Assembly: GCA_004347925.1 (NCBI GenBank) | Contig: QNVD01000290.1 | Span: forward strand, 1 to 5,592 | Reading direction: 5' to 3' | Length of the DNA: 5,592 nt | Source of the DNA: Hadesarchaea archaeon | GTDB taxonomy: Archaea; Hadarchaeota; Hadarchaeia; Hadarchaeales; WYZ-LMO6 | Shown: one piece after another, positions 1 through 5,592 of the stretch | Layout of the letters: the number at the start of each line of letters is the position of its first letter | Position numbering within the stretch: the first letter of the stretch is position 1 | The notes under the pieces: model-generated | Databases searched by the model: none | What the model was told of the DNA's origin: nothing | Seen by the model: only the letters and a program-made list of their open reading frames with translations | Program-made: the position numbers and the translations under genes

Positions 1-1666
1 CCTCCTCCACCCCCTTCCCCTCCGCCCCCTTCCTCAGGAGCTCGGGGAGGGCCTCCTTGGCCACCCTCCCCGAGGCCACCTCCCTGAGGGCCCCCAGCAT
101 GAACTCCTCCCCTATTCCCTCCACCCTCACCCCCTCCCTCCTGAGGCTCACCAGGGTCTCCAGCAGGGTGAAGGCCACCAGCCTGGCCTGGGCCCCCGAG
201 CCCCTCACCAGCCTCTCGAAGGCCTCCACCGCACCGGAGAGGAGGAGGCGCTCCGCCACCTCCGCGGGGAGCCCGTACTCCCTCACCAGCCTCTCCCTCA
301 CCCTCTCGGGCGGCTCGGGTAGGCGGAGGGAAGAGAGCCTCTCGGGGGTGAGGGGGAGGGGAGGGATGTCCGTCTCCGGGTACATCCTCTCCGCGCCGGG
401 CAGGGGCCTCATGAACTCCGTGTTCCCGTCGGGGAGGGCCCTCCTGGTCTCAGCCGGCACCCCCAGCAGGGCCTCCTCCGCCCTCCTCGCCACCGCCTCC
501 AGCGCCCTCCCGCACCTCTCCTCCGGCCCCACCACCATCACCACCGCATCCTCCTCCCCCGCCCCGGTCTCCCTTCTCAGCCCCTCCACCTCCTCCCCGG
601 AGATCCCGTAGCCGGGGAGCTCGTCCGTGTGCAGGATTCCCCCCACCCCTCCCTCCACCCTGGCCCTGTCCGAGAGCTCGGTGCCGAACCTCCTCCCGGG
701 CTGTACCTCCCTCCTCAGCAGCCCCGCGAACTTGGGGAGCCTGAGGGCCACCACCCTCTCCCCCCTCTCCAGGGCCCCCCGCAGCAGCTTGGAGCGGGTC
801 CCTCGGAAGAGGTGGGAGACGTCCACGAACCTCCTCTCCACCCCTCCCGCCCCCCTCCTCCTCAGCTCCTCCCTTATCTCCAGGAGGGCCAGCTGCCTCT
901 GCACCTCCCTCTCTATCACCGCGGGTATGAGGTCCAGCTCCTGAACCCCCTTGATCTCCTGCCTGGAGCCACCCGAGATGGAGATGTTCAGGTCCTGCCT
1001 TATCGTCCCCAGCCCCCTCTTCACCCTGCCCGTGGCCCTCAGCAGGAGCCCCAGCCTCAGGGCCACCTCCCTGGGGGTCTGGGGGTCGGAGAACTCGGGG
1101 GCGGTGGCCACCTCCAGCAGGGGAACCCCCAGCCTGTCCAGGCGGTACTCCACGTATCCCTCCCCCTCCCCCACCTTCCTGGCCGCATCCTCCTCCAGGC
1201 AGATGGTGGGCAGGTGGAAGACCCCCTTCTCCGTCCTCAGCCTTCCGTCGGTGGCGATGAGGGCCGTGCGCTGGAAGCCCGAGGTGTTGCTCCCGTCCAC
1301 CACGATCTTCCTCATCACGTGGATCTCGTCCACGGGCTTCGCCTCCACCATCAGGGAGAAGATCAGGGCCGCCTCCAGTGCCTCTTCGTTGAGGGGGTGG
1401 GGGGGCTCCTCGTCCAGCTCCACCAGGCAGAGGGTATCCGGGTAGACCTGGTAGCGGAACTCCCTCTCCCTGGACACCTCCAGCAGGGCCGCCCTGTCCG
1501 TCTCCCCCAGCTCGCTCTGCGAGAGGTGCAGCCTCCTCCTCACCAGCAGGGGAGCCCTCTCCTCCCTCAGGACGGAGGGGCAGCGGCAGAAGAGCTTGTC
1601 CGTGTTCAGCTCCTGGTGGATCTCCAGCCCCACCCTCAGCCCCACTGCCCGGTAGTCCCTCTCCAT
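1..1666 (-). CDS. gatE: Glu-tRNA(Gln) amidotransferase subunit E (partial, C-terminus beyond left edge)
   Basis: GatE is the synthetase-like subunit of archaeal GatDE. It phosphorylates the glutamate on misacylated Glu-tRNA(Gln) and, using ammonia from GatD, makes Gln-tRNA(Gln) in the cytoplasm. I read 555 codons. Visible GatB/GatE family motifs: GLEIHQEL (13-20), a CRC pair (27-29), CLVELDEEPP (80-89), MRKIVVDGSNTSGFQRT (118-134), DRLGVPLLEVATAPE (177-191), and IRQDLNISI (222-230). An insert of about 285-405 fits the AspRS-like (GAD) domain that distinguishes GatE from GatB. It is followed by PDGNTEFMRPLPG (412-424) and RMYPETDIPP (427-436), then the start of the helical/YqeY-like tail. Family members are about 620-640 residues, so roughly 70-80 residues are missing off the edge. 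The start at 1666 is firm: an in-frame TAA lies nine codons upstream with no other start between. A second ATG four bases upstream (1670) is out of frame. No frameshift or missing motif was seen. Its partner gatD is on the same strand but about 2.8 kb away. Confidence 0.97.
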   Translation of the reverse strand, partial: MERDYRAVGLRVGLEIHQELNTDKLFCRCPSVLREERAPLLVRRRLHLSQSELGETDRAALLEVSREREFRYQVYPDTLCLVELDEEPPHPLNEEALEAALIFSLMVEAKPVDEIHVMRKIVVDGSNTSGFQRTALIATDGRLRTEKGVFHLPTICLEEDAARKVGEGEGYVEYRLDRLGVPLLEVATAPEFSDPQTPREVALRLGLLLRATGRVKRGLGTIRQDLNISISGGSRQEIKGVQELDLIPAVIEREVQRQLALLEIREELRRRGAGGVERRFVDVSHLFRGTRSKLLRGALERGERVVALRLPKFAGLLRREVQPGRRFGTELSDRARVEGGVGGILHTDELPGYGISGEEVEGLRRETGAGEEDAVVMVVGPEERCGRALEAVARRAEEALLGVPAETRRALPDGNTEFMRPLPGAERMYPETDIPPLPLTPERLSSLRLPEPPERVRERLVREYGLPAEVAERLLLSGAVEAFERLVRGSGAQARLVAFTLLETLVSLRREGVRVEGIGEEFMLGALREVASGRVAKEALPELLRKGAEGKGVEE

Positions 1667-1670
1667 CCAT

Positions 1671-1677
1671 CCTCCTT
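1671..1677 (-). promoter_or_regulatory. gatE ribosome-binding site
   Basis: On the minus strand this reads AAGGAGG, a near-perfect Shine-Dalgarno sequence. It ends four bases before the gatE ATG at 1666. An out-of-frame ATG (1670-1668) abuts it directly with no spacer, which favours the downstream ATG as the real start. Its presence implies that gatE has a leader rather than starting at its first codon. Confidence 0.75.
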
Positions 1678-1737
1678 GAGCGGAGGGGTTTTAGAGGGCA
1701 CCGCTTCGAGGGCAGGGAAGGGCAGGCCAGAGCCGGT

Positions 1738-1747
1738 CATATTTTTC
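1738..1747. promoter_or_regulatory. AT-rich TATA-like box in the divergent region
   Basis: The top strand reads CATATTTTTC and the bottom strand GAAAAATATG, in a strongly GC-rich setting. Read toward gatE, an archaeal TATA box here would start transcription about 25 bases on, near 1717, leaving a leader of about 50 bases that includes the gatE ribosome-binding site. Read toward dut, it would start near 1768, giving a leader of only about eight bases and cutting off the dut ribosome-binding site. The gatE assignment therefore fits better, but both are inference from spacing. Confidence 0.45.
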
Positions 1748-1761
1748 CCCGCTCTTCCAGA

Positions 1762-1769
1762 GGGGAGGG
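1762..1769 (+). promoter_or_regulatory. dut ribosome-binding site
   Basis: GGGGAGGG lies upstream of the dut ATG; its GGAGG core (1764-1768) is seven bases from the start codon, a normal spacing. It supports 1776 as the start and implies a transcript beginning upstream of about 1760. Confidence 0.65.
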
Positions 1770-1775
1770 ACTGAG

Positions 1776-2210
1776 ATGAAGCTGAGGTACAGGAAACTCG
1801 ACCCCTCGGCGAGGATAGAGGGCCCCAGGCACGAGGGGGATGCGGGCGTGGATCTCTTCAGCTCCGAGGAGGTGGTGGTGGAGCCGGGGGAGAGCAGGTG
1901 GGTGGGAACGGGGATAGCGGTGGAGATCCCGAGGGGTTACGTGGGGATCGTGAAGGAGAGGAGCGGCCTGGCCCACCGGTTCGGGACGGGGGCGGGGGTG
2001 GTGGACAGCTCCTACCGGGGAGAGGTGAGGGTGCTGGTGAGGAACCTGGGGCGCGAGCCCCTCAGGATAGGGAAGGGTGAGCCCCTGGCCCAGCTCCTCC
2101 TCCTCCCCTGCGCGGAGGTGGAGCTGGAGGAGGGAGAGCTCTCGCCCACGGAGAGGGGGGAGAGGGGCTTCGGCAGCACCCGCTCCAGCGGGGGACCTCT
2201 GTCCACCTAG
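1776..2210 (+). CDS. dut: dUTP diphosphatase (trimeric dUTPase)
   Basis: dUTPase hydrolyses dUTP to dUMP and pyrophosphate, keeping uracil out of DNA and feeding dTMP synthesis. The 144-residue protein has the normal length and all five motifs of the homotrimeric family. Motif 1 is DAGVDLFS (22-29). Motif 2 is ERSGLAHR (61-68). Motif 3 is GVVDSSYRGEV (74-84), with the water-activating Asp77 and the deoxyribose-selecting Tyr80. Motif 4 is GKGEPLAQLLLLP (99-111). Motif 5 is RGERGFGSTR (127-136), whose Phe132 stacks on uracil. Motif 3 has the dUTPase form rather than that of the related dCTP deaminase (Dcd), so a Dcd or bifunctional Dcd-Dut enzyme is unlikely. Motif 5 is slightly unusual: Arg replaces Gly at 130 and 136 of the common RGxGGFGSTG pattern. 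The start is supported by GGAGG seven bases upstream and by family alignment (MKLRYRKLD). It diverges from gatE and is followed after 66 bp by the transporter gene. Confidence 0.95.
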   Translation: MKLRYRKLDPSARIEGPRHEGDAGVDLFSSEEVVVEPGESRWVGTGIAVEIPRGYVGIVKERSGLAHRFGTGAGVVDSSYRGEVRVLVRNLGREPLRIGKGEPLAQLLLLPCAEVELEEGELSPTERGERGFGSTRSSGGPLST

Positions 2211-2240
2211 TCCGGGTTGGAGCTCGCCACCCGCCCCCCT

Positions 2241-2254
2241 GAAAACCTTTTAAG
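2241..2254 (+). promoter_or_regulatory. Archaeal BRE/TATA promoter of the transporter gene
   Basis: GAAAA (2241-2245) followed by CCTTTTAAG (2246-2254) is the only AT-rich patch in the 66-bp gap. If transcription starts at the A of the transporter ATG (2277), the centre of TTTTAAG falls at about -26 and the AA of the BRE-like part at -33/-34, the classic archaeal geometry. The transcript would then be leaderless. The TTTT could also help end the dut transcript. Confidence 0.6.
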
Positions 2255-2261
2255 AGGGGGC

Positions 2262-2276
2262 ATGAACCCCCCTTAG
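2262..2276 (+). other. Four-codon frame abutting the transporter start
   Basis: ATG AAC CCC CCT TAG (MNPP-stop) ends exactly one base before the transporter ATG at 2277 and is preceded by purine-rich GAGGGGG (2254-2260). If dut transcripts read through into the transporter gene, ribosomes ending here could restart on the adjacent ATG. If the promoter at 2241-2254 fires at 2277, this frame is not transcribed from it. It may be chance; no homology argument is possible at this length. Confidence 0.2.
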
Positions 2277-4532
2277 ATGCTCGACAGGGTGGCCGTCTCC
2301 TGCGCCAGGAGAAGGGGAGCCGTGATCCTGGCCGTGATCCTCGTTTCCCTCCTCATGGCCTACGGGGCCAGCCGGGTGAGGCAGACCTCCGACTACAAGA
2401 AGTTCCTCTCCTCCGAGCAGGCCTCGGTCAGGGTGACCCTGAAGGCGGCGGAGGAGTTCCAGGGCATGAGCTTCGAGACGGCGCTGGTGGAGGGGGAGAA
2501 CCTCCTGAGGGCGGGGAGCCTCCGCGAGCTCCTCGGCCTGGAGAACCTCCTCCTCTCCTCCCCCGAGCTGGAAAACAGGGTGGTGGGATGCCAGTCCTAC
2601 GCCGACCTCCTCCTCCAGCAGCTTCCGCAGGTGAGGGCGCTCCTCACGGACCCCTCCCGGGATCCCCTCACGGAGAACCTGGTGATGGGTGCCTACCTGA
2701 CCATCCTCTCCGATCCCCGGCTCTCCCAGCAGCTCAGGGGCTACCTCACCCCCGACCTCAGGGCCGGCCTGATGAGAGTCTACCTCAACTCCTCCCTCCC
2801 GAAGGAGGAGCTGACGAAGGCCGTGGGGGAGGTGAGGGAGAAGCTCAGGGCGGCGGAGAACCTGAGGCTGGGGCTCACGGGGCTCTACAGCATGGAGAGG
2901 GACATAGGGAGGATCATGCAGAGGGACAACAGCGTGCTCATCCCCGCCACCGTCGTCTTCGTCTGCCTCATCCTCTTCCTGACCTTCCGCAGGCTCTCCG
3001 ATGTGGGCAGGTGCCTGCTGGTGGTGGGGCTGGCGGCCCTCTGGACCATGGGGGTGATGGGCCTGACGGGGTCGGACTTCACCTCCATCCACGTGGCCCT
3101 CATCCCCATCTCCATGGTGGCCGGGGTGGACTACTCCCTCTACTTCCTCTCCAGGTACTACGAGGAGAGGGGGAGGGGGGAGGGATTCGCGGAGGCCCTG
3201 GGAACCTCCGCCAGGAGGGTGGGGACGGCGGTGCTCATGTGCTTCCTCACCACCCTGATAGGCTTCCTCTCCTTCTCCATCTCCGACCTCCCCCCCGTCA
3301 GGACCCTGGGGCAGTTCGCCGCCCTGGCCGTTTCCTTCGCCTTCCTCCTCACGCTTCTCCTCCTCCCGGCCTTGCTCGGCAGCGGAGGGGTGGGGAGGGC
3401 GGGACGGGAGGGCGGGGTGAGCAGGGGCCTGGCCTCGCTGGGCAGGAGGATCGCGCGCCACAGGAAGCCCATCCTGGCGGCCCTGGCGGTGACCGTGGCC
3501 CTCTCCGCCCTGGTGGCCCCCAGGGTGGGCTCCACCATGTCCTTCGACCTCCTCCTTCCCTCCGGGGTGGAGTCCCTACAGACCCAGCACAGGATGGAGG
3601 ACCTCTTCGGGGGTCAGAGCCAGCTCTTCGTCCTGGTGAAGGGGAGGCTCCTGAACCCCCTCGCCCTTGAGCAGCTCAGGGGCTTCCAGGAGGGGGTGGT
3701 GTCGGATCCCAGGGCCTCAGGGCTGATAGGGGGGAGCTACAGCCTGGCGGACCCCATCTTCCAGTACGCCCTCTTCTCCGGGCACATGCCCCAGACCGAG
3801 GAGGAGGTGGCGGAGGTGCTGGAGAACCTCAGGGCGTCCAACCACGGCCTCTTCCTCCCCCTCTCGGACAACCAGACCCTGGTCATCTTCAACGTGCTGG
3901 GCAGGACCGACCGGGACTTCAAGAGGGCCACCCAGCTGGTGAGGGAGCACGTGGAGAACTTCTCCAGTCCCCTCCTGAGCCTCAGGCTGGACGGGGAGCC
4001 GGCGGTGGGAGGGTCCCCGGCCGTCATCTCCGACCTCTTCAGCAGGATCATCCCCAACATGCTGAAGACCACCCTCCTGGCCCTCCTCCTCTGCCTCCTG
4101 GTCCTGATCCTCCTCTTCCGCTCCCCCGTGCTGGGGACCCTCACCCTCCTCCCCGTGTGCATGGTGGTGATGTGGGAGCTGGGGACCTTCTACCTGCTGG
4201 GCTGGTCCCTGGACGTCTTCACCCTGGGGACCTTCTCCCTGATGATAGGGATGGGCATAGACTACAGCGTCCAGCTCTCCTCCAGGATGAGGGAGGAGCT
4301 GGGAAGGGTGGGATCCCCCGAGGAGGCCGCCGCCAGGACCGCGGGGAGCATAGGGAGGGCGGTGCTGGCCTCCGCGGTGACCATGGGAGGGGGCTTCCTC
4401 ATCCTCTCCCTCTCCAGGATGCCCGCCATGACCAGGTTCGGGGAGCTGGTGGCCCTGGTGATCCTCTACGCCTTCGTGGCGGCGGTGCTCTTCCTCCCCT
4501 CCGCCCTCAGCCTGAGGAAGAGGGCCAGGTGA
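2277..4532 (+). CDS. MMPL/HAE3-family RND transporter
   Basis: This is an ion-driven membrane exporter of the RND superfamily, MMPL/HAE3 branch. Family members mostly move hydrophobic molecules such as lipids; the substrate here is unknown. The 751 residues show the duplicated RND plan. TM1 (about 14-31) is followed by a large external domain (32-218), then TM2-6 (219-237, 246-264, 271-291, 317-335, 345-367). TM7 (399-415) is followed by a second external domain (416-594), then TM8-12 (595-614, 617-634, 638-665, 695-711, 722-741). Each half carries the MMPL signature with an Asp-Tyr pair in the fourth helix: GVDYSLYFLSRYYEE (283-297; D285, Y286) and GMGIDYSVQLSSRMREE (658-674; D662, Y663). 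These match the proton-relay pairs of MmpL3. The repeat is also clear before TM2 and TM8 (TGLYSMERDI and DGEPAVGG). Length and N-terminus (short basic stretch, then TM1) suit the family, so the protein looks intact. No adaptor or outer-membrane partner is adjacent, as expected in a single-membrane archaeon. Confidence 0.93.
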   Translation: MLDRVAVSCARRRGAVILAVILVSLLMAYGASRVRQTSDYKKFLSSEQASVRVTLKAAEEFQGMSFETALVEGENLLRAGSLRELLGLENLLLSSPELENRVVGCQSYADLLLQQLPQVRALLTDPSRDPLTENLVMGAYLTILSDPRLSQQLRGYLTPDLRAGLMRVYLNSSLPKEELTKAVGEVREKLRAAENLRLGLTGLYSMERDIGRIMQRDNSVLIPATVVFVCLILFLTFRRLSDVGRCLLVVGLAALWTMGVMGLTGSDFTSIHVALIPISMVAGVDYSLYFLSRYYEERGRGEGFAEALGTSARRVGTAVLMCFLTTLIGFLSFSISDLPPVRTLGQFAALAVSFAFLLTLLLLPALLGSGGVGRAGREGGVSRGLASLGRRIARHRKPILAALAVTVALSALVAPRVGSTMSFDLLLPSGVESLQTQHRMEDLFGGQSQLFVLVKGRLLNPLALEQLRGFQEGVVSDPRASGLIGGSYSLADPIFQYALFSGHMPQTEEEVAEVLENLRASNHGLFLPLSDNQTLVIFNVLGRTDRDFKRATQLVREHVENFSSPLLSLRLDGEPAVGGSPAVISDLFSRIIPNMLKTTLLALLLCLLVLILLFRSPVLGTLTLLPVCMVVMWELGTFYLLGWSLDVFTLGTFSLMIGMGIDYSVQLSSRMREELGRVGSPEEAAARTAGSIGRAVLASAVTMGGGFLILSLSRMPAMTRFGELVALVILYAFVAAVLFLPSALSLRKRAR

Positions 4533-5592
4533 CCCGCTGCTCCGGGAAGCCCAGGCCGCTCCTGGGGGATAGCTCCCCCGCCAGGTTCTGCAGCATGAGC
4601 CTCCTCACCTCCTCCGGGTCCCCCGTGTGGCCCAGCACCCACATGAGCTTCACGTAGGCCACCTCCGGAAGCATGTCCTCCGCGGGGATCACCCCCATCC
4701 CCAGCAGGTCCCTTCCCGTGGAGTAGACGTGCAGGTTGACCCTCCCCCAGAGGCACTGGGAGGTCATGACCACGGGCACCCCCCTCTCCCCGGCCTCCCT
4801 CAGGACCCCGAAGAGGCTCTCGGGGGCGTGCCCCAGCCCCGTCCCCTCCAGCACTATCCCCCTGTACCCCCTCTCCAGGGCGGCCTGCAGGAGGTCCGGG
4901 GCCATCCCGGGCGTGACCTTCAGGAGCAGGACCCTGGGCTCCAGCCTGGCGTCCACCTCCACCCTCCCCTCCCCCCTCCTCCTGTACTCCCCCAGCATCC
5001 TCACCTCCCCTCCCCTCACCATCCCCAGGGGGGAGGCGTTGATGCTCAGGAAGGCGTCCCTCCTGCTGGTGTGGCACTTCCTCACCCTGGTTCCGCGGTG
5101 GATGAGGCAGAAGTCGTCCTCCATGGAACCGTGCATCACCACGCAGACCTCCCCCAGGTCGGAGCGGGAGGCCACGGCCACCGCGCTGAGGAGGTTGAGG
5201 TGGGCGTCCGTGCTGGGGCGGTCGGAGGAGCGCTGGGCCCCCACCAGCACCACCGGCCCCGTGAGGTTCCTCAGCATGAAGCTCAGGGCGGCGGAGGTGT
5301 AGCCCATGGTGTCCGTCCCGTGGGCCACCACCACCCCCCTGGCCCCCGAGTTCAGCCCCTCCGCCACCTTCTCCGCTATCCTCACCCAGAGCTCGGGGGT
5401 GAGGTGCTCGCTGAAGACGCTGCAGGCCTCCACCGTCTCCAGCCTGGCCAGCCCCGCCAGCTCCGGGACCAGGGAGTAGAGCTCCTCGGGGGAGAAGGCG
5501 GGGTGCACCCCCCCCGTCCGGTAGTCCACCCTGGAGGCTATGGTCCCCCCCGTCCCCACCAGCCTCACCAGGGGCTTGGAGGGATCGGGGGA
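4507..5592 (-). CDS. gatD: Glu-tRNA(Gln) amidotransferase subunit D (partial, N-terminus beyond right edge)
   Basis: GatD is the asparaginase-like subunit of archaeal GatDE; it releases ammonia from glutamine (or asparagine), which is passed to GatE. The visible part begins at the catalytic domain. Motifs, numbered from the GTG codon at 5568: GTGGTIASRVDYRTGG (5-20; nucleophile Thr9), AHGTDTMGYTSAA (82-94; Thr85, Asp86), GAQRSSDRPSTDA (110-122), and RVRKCHTSRRDAF (161-173; Lys164). These form the Thr-Thr-Asp-Lys set of the asparaginase/GatD family. YVKLMWVLG (305-313) is the typical C-terminal family segment. That GTG is not the real start: the frame stays open for eight more codons to the edge (reading SPDPSKPL), and GatD proteins carry about 80-90 residues before this point that form a separate N-terminal domain. 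The full protein should be near 440 residues. The stop lies inside the transporter gene, a 26-bp tail-to-tail overlap. Confidence 0.97.
   Translation of the reverse strand, partial: SPDPSKPLVRLVGTGGTIASRVDYRTGGVHPAFSPEELYSLVPELAGLARLETVEACSVFSEHLTPELWVRIAEKVAEGLNSGARGVVVAHGTDTMGYTSAALSFMLRNLTGPVVLVGAQRSSDRPSTDAHLNLLSAVAVASRSDLGEVCVVMHGSMEDDFCLIHRGTRVRKCHTSRRDAFLSINASPLGMVRGGEVRMLGEYRRRGEGRVEVDARLEPRVLLLKVTPGMAPDLLQAALERGYRGIVLEGTGLGHAPESLFGVLREAGERGVPVVMTSQCLWGRVNLHVYSTGRDLLGMGVIPAEDMLPEVAYVKLMWVLGHTGDPEEVRRLMLQNLAGELSPRSGLGFPEQRVTWPSSSG

Larger units (their letters stand above)
1667..1775. promoter_or_regulatory. Divergent intergenic region between gatE and dut
   Basis: This 109-bp gap separates two genes read outward, so it must hold the promoter of each unless one starts elsewhere. 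It is more AT-containing than the genes. It has an AT-rich box at 1738-1747, a smaller one at 1688-1694 (top-strand GTTTTAG), a ribosome-binding site at each end, and three copies of AGGGCA (1695-1700, 1709-1714, 1719-1724). Which box serves which gene cannot be decided from sequence alone. Confidence 0.7.

Noticed and set aside
1..60. Pyrimidine-rich CCTCC/CCCC tract at the left edge as a repeat or structured element
   Set aside because: It is simply the C-terminal coding part of gatE read on the opposite strand, rich in GAG, GGG and AAG codons.
450..1670. 406-codon minus-strand frame starting at the first of two ATGs
   Set aside because: It is the +1-type shadow of gatE on the same strand. 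The product is Gly/Glu/Pro repeats without any recognisable motif, and its ATG abuts the ribosome-binding site with no spacer.
629..1774. Long plus-strand open frame (381 codons) opposite gatE
   Set aside because: It lies antisense to a gene with complete family motifs. Its translation is low-complexity Pro/Leu/Gln/His-rich sequence, the usual shadow of GC-rich codons, with no domain.
1776..2210. dCTP deaminase or bifunctional Dcd-Dut instead of dUTPase
   Set aside because: The length (144 residues), motif 3 with Asp77 and Tyr80, and the Phe-bearing motif 5 fit the dUTPase subfamily.
2250..3461. 403-codon minus-strand frame opposite the transporter
   Set aside because: It is a charged, low-complexity His/Glu/Gly-rich shadow of the transporter codons. 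The transporter frame has clear TM and MMPL signatures.
2588..3670. 360-codon plus-strand frame inside the transporter
   Set aside because: It is an alternate-frame shadow with Pro/Gly/Arg/His-rich composition, no motif and no start signal of its own.
5566..5568. GTG as the start codon of gatD
   Set aside because: The frame is open upstream to the window edge, and GatD needs an N-terminal domain before the TGGTIAS motif. The GTG is an internal valine codon.

Overview
The window is a very GC-rich (by eye about two thirds or more G+C), gene-dense piece of archaeal chromosome carrying four protein genes. GatD and GatE together form the archaeal tRNA-dependent glutamine amidotransferase, a pair found only in Archaea, so the domain assignment is firm. 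Arginine is written mostly as AGG (12 of 16 codons in the dUTPase gene), ATA is used for isoleucine, and the non-coding gaps contain short AT-rich boxes that resemble archaeal TATA/BRE elements. This fits a GC-rich, possibly thermophilic euryarchaeal-type lineage, but the species cannot be named from this sequence.

Layout. From the left edge to 1666, on the minus strand, is gatE (first 555 residues; the C-terminal tail lies beyond the window). A 109-bp divergent region holds promoter and ribosome-binding signals. dut (dUTPase, 1776-2210, plus) follows, then a 66-bp gap with a well-placed TATA/BRE promoter, then a 751-residue MMPL/HAE3-type RND transporter gene (2277-4532, plus). The tail of that gene overlaps by 26 bp the tail of gatD, which is on the minus strand and runs out of the right edge (its N-terminal domain lies outside). 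No RNA gene, mobile element or CRISPR array is visible, and no stretch over about 110 bp lacks a gene.

How the genes relate. GatD (glutaminase-type, asparaginase fold) and GatE (kinase/amidotransferase, GatB-like) act as one enzyme that converts Glu-tRNA(Gln) to Gln-tRNA(Gln). They lie on the same strand but are separated by two plus-strand genes, so they cannot be simply co-transcribed without running antisense through the transporter and dut. dut cleans the nucleotide pool (dUTP to dUMP). The transporter is a membrane exporter of unknown, probably hydrophobic, substrate. Nothing suggests that dut and the transporter work with GatDE.

I found no convincing new biological system. The points worth a second look are the split gatD/gatE arrangement, the tail-to-tail overlap without a visible terminator, a possibly leaderless transporter promoter with an abutting four-codon frame, a repeat in the divergent promoter region, and small changes in the last dUTPase motif.
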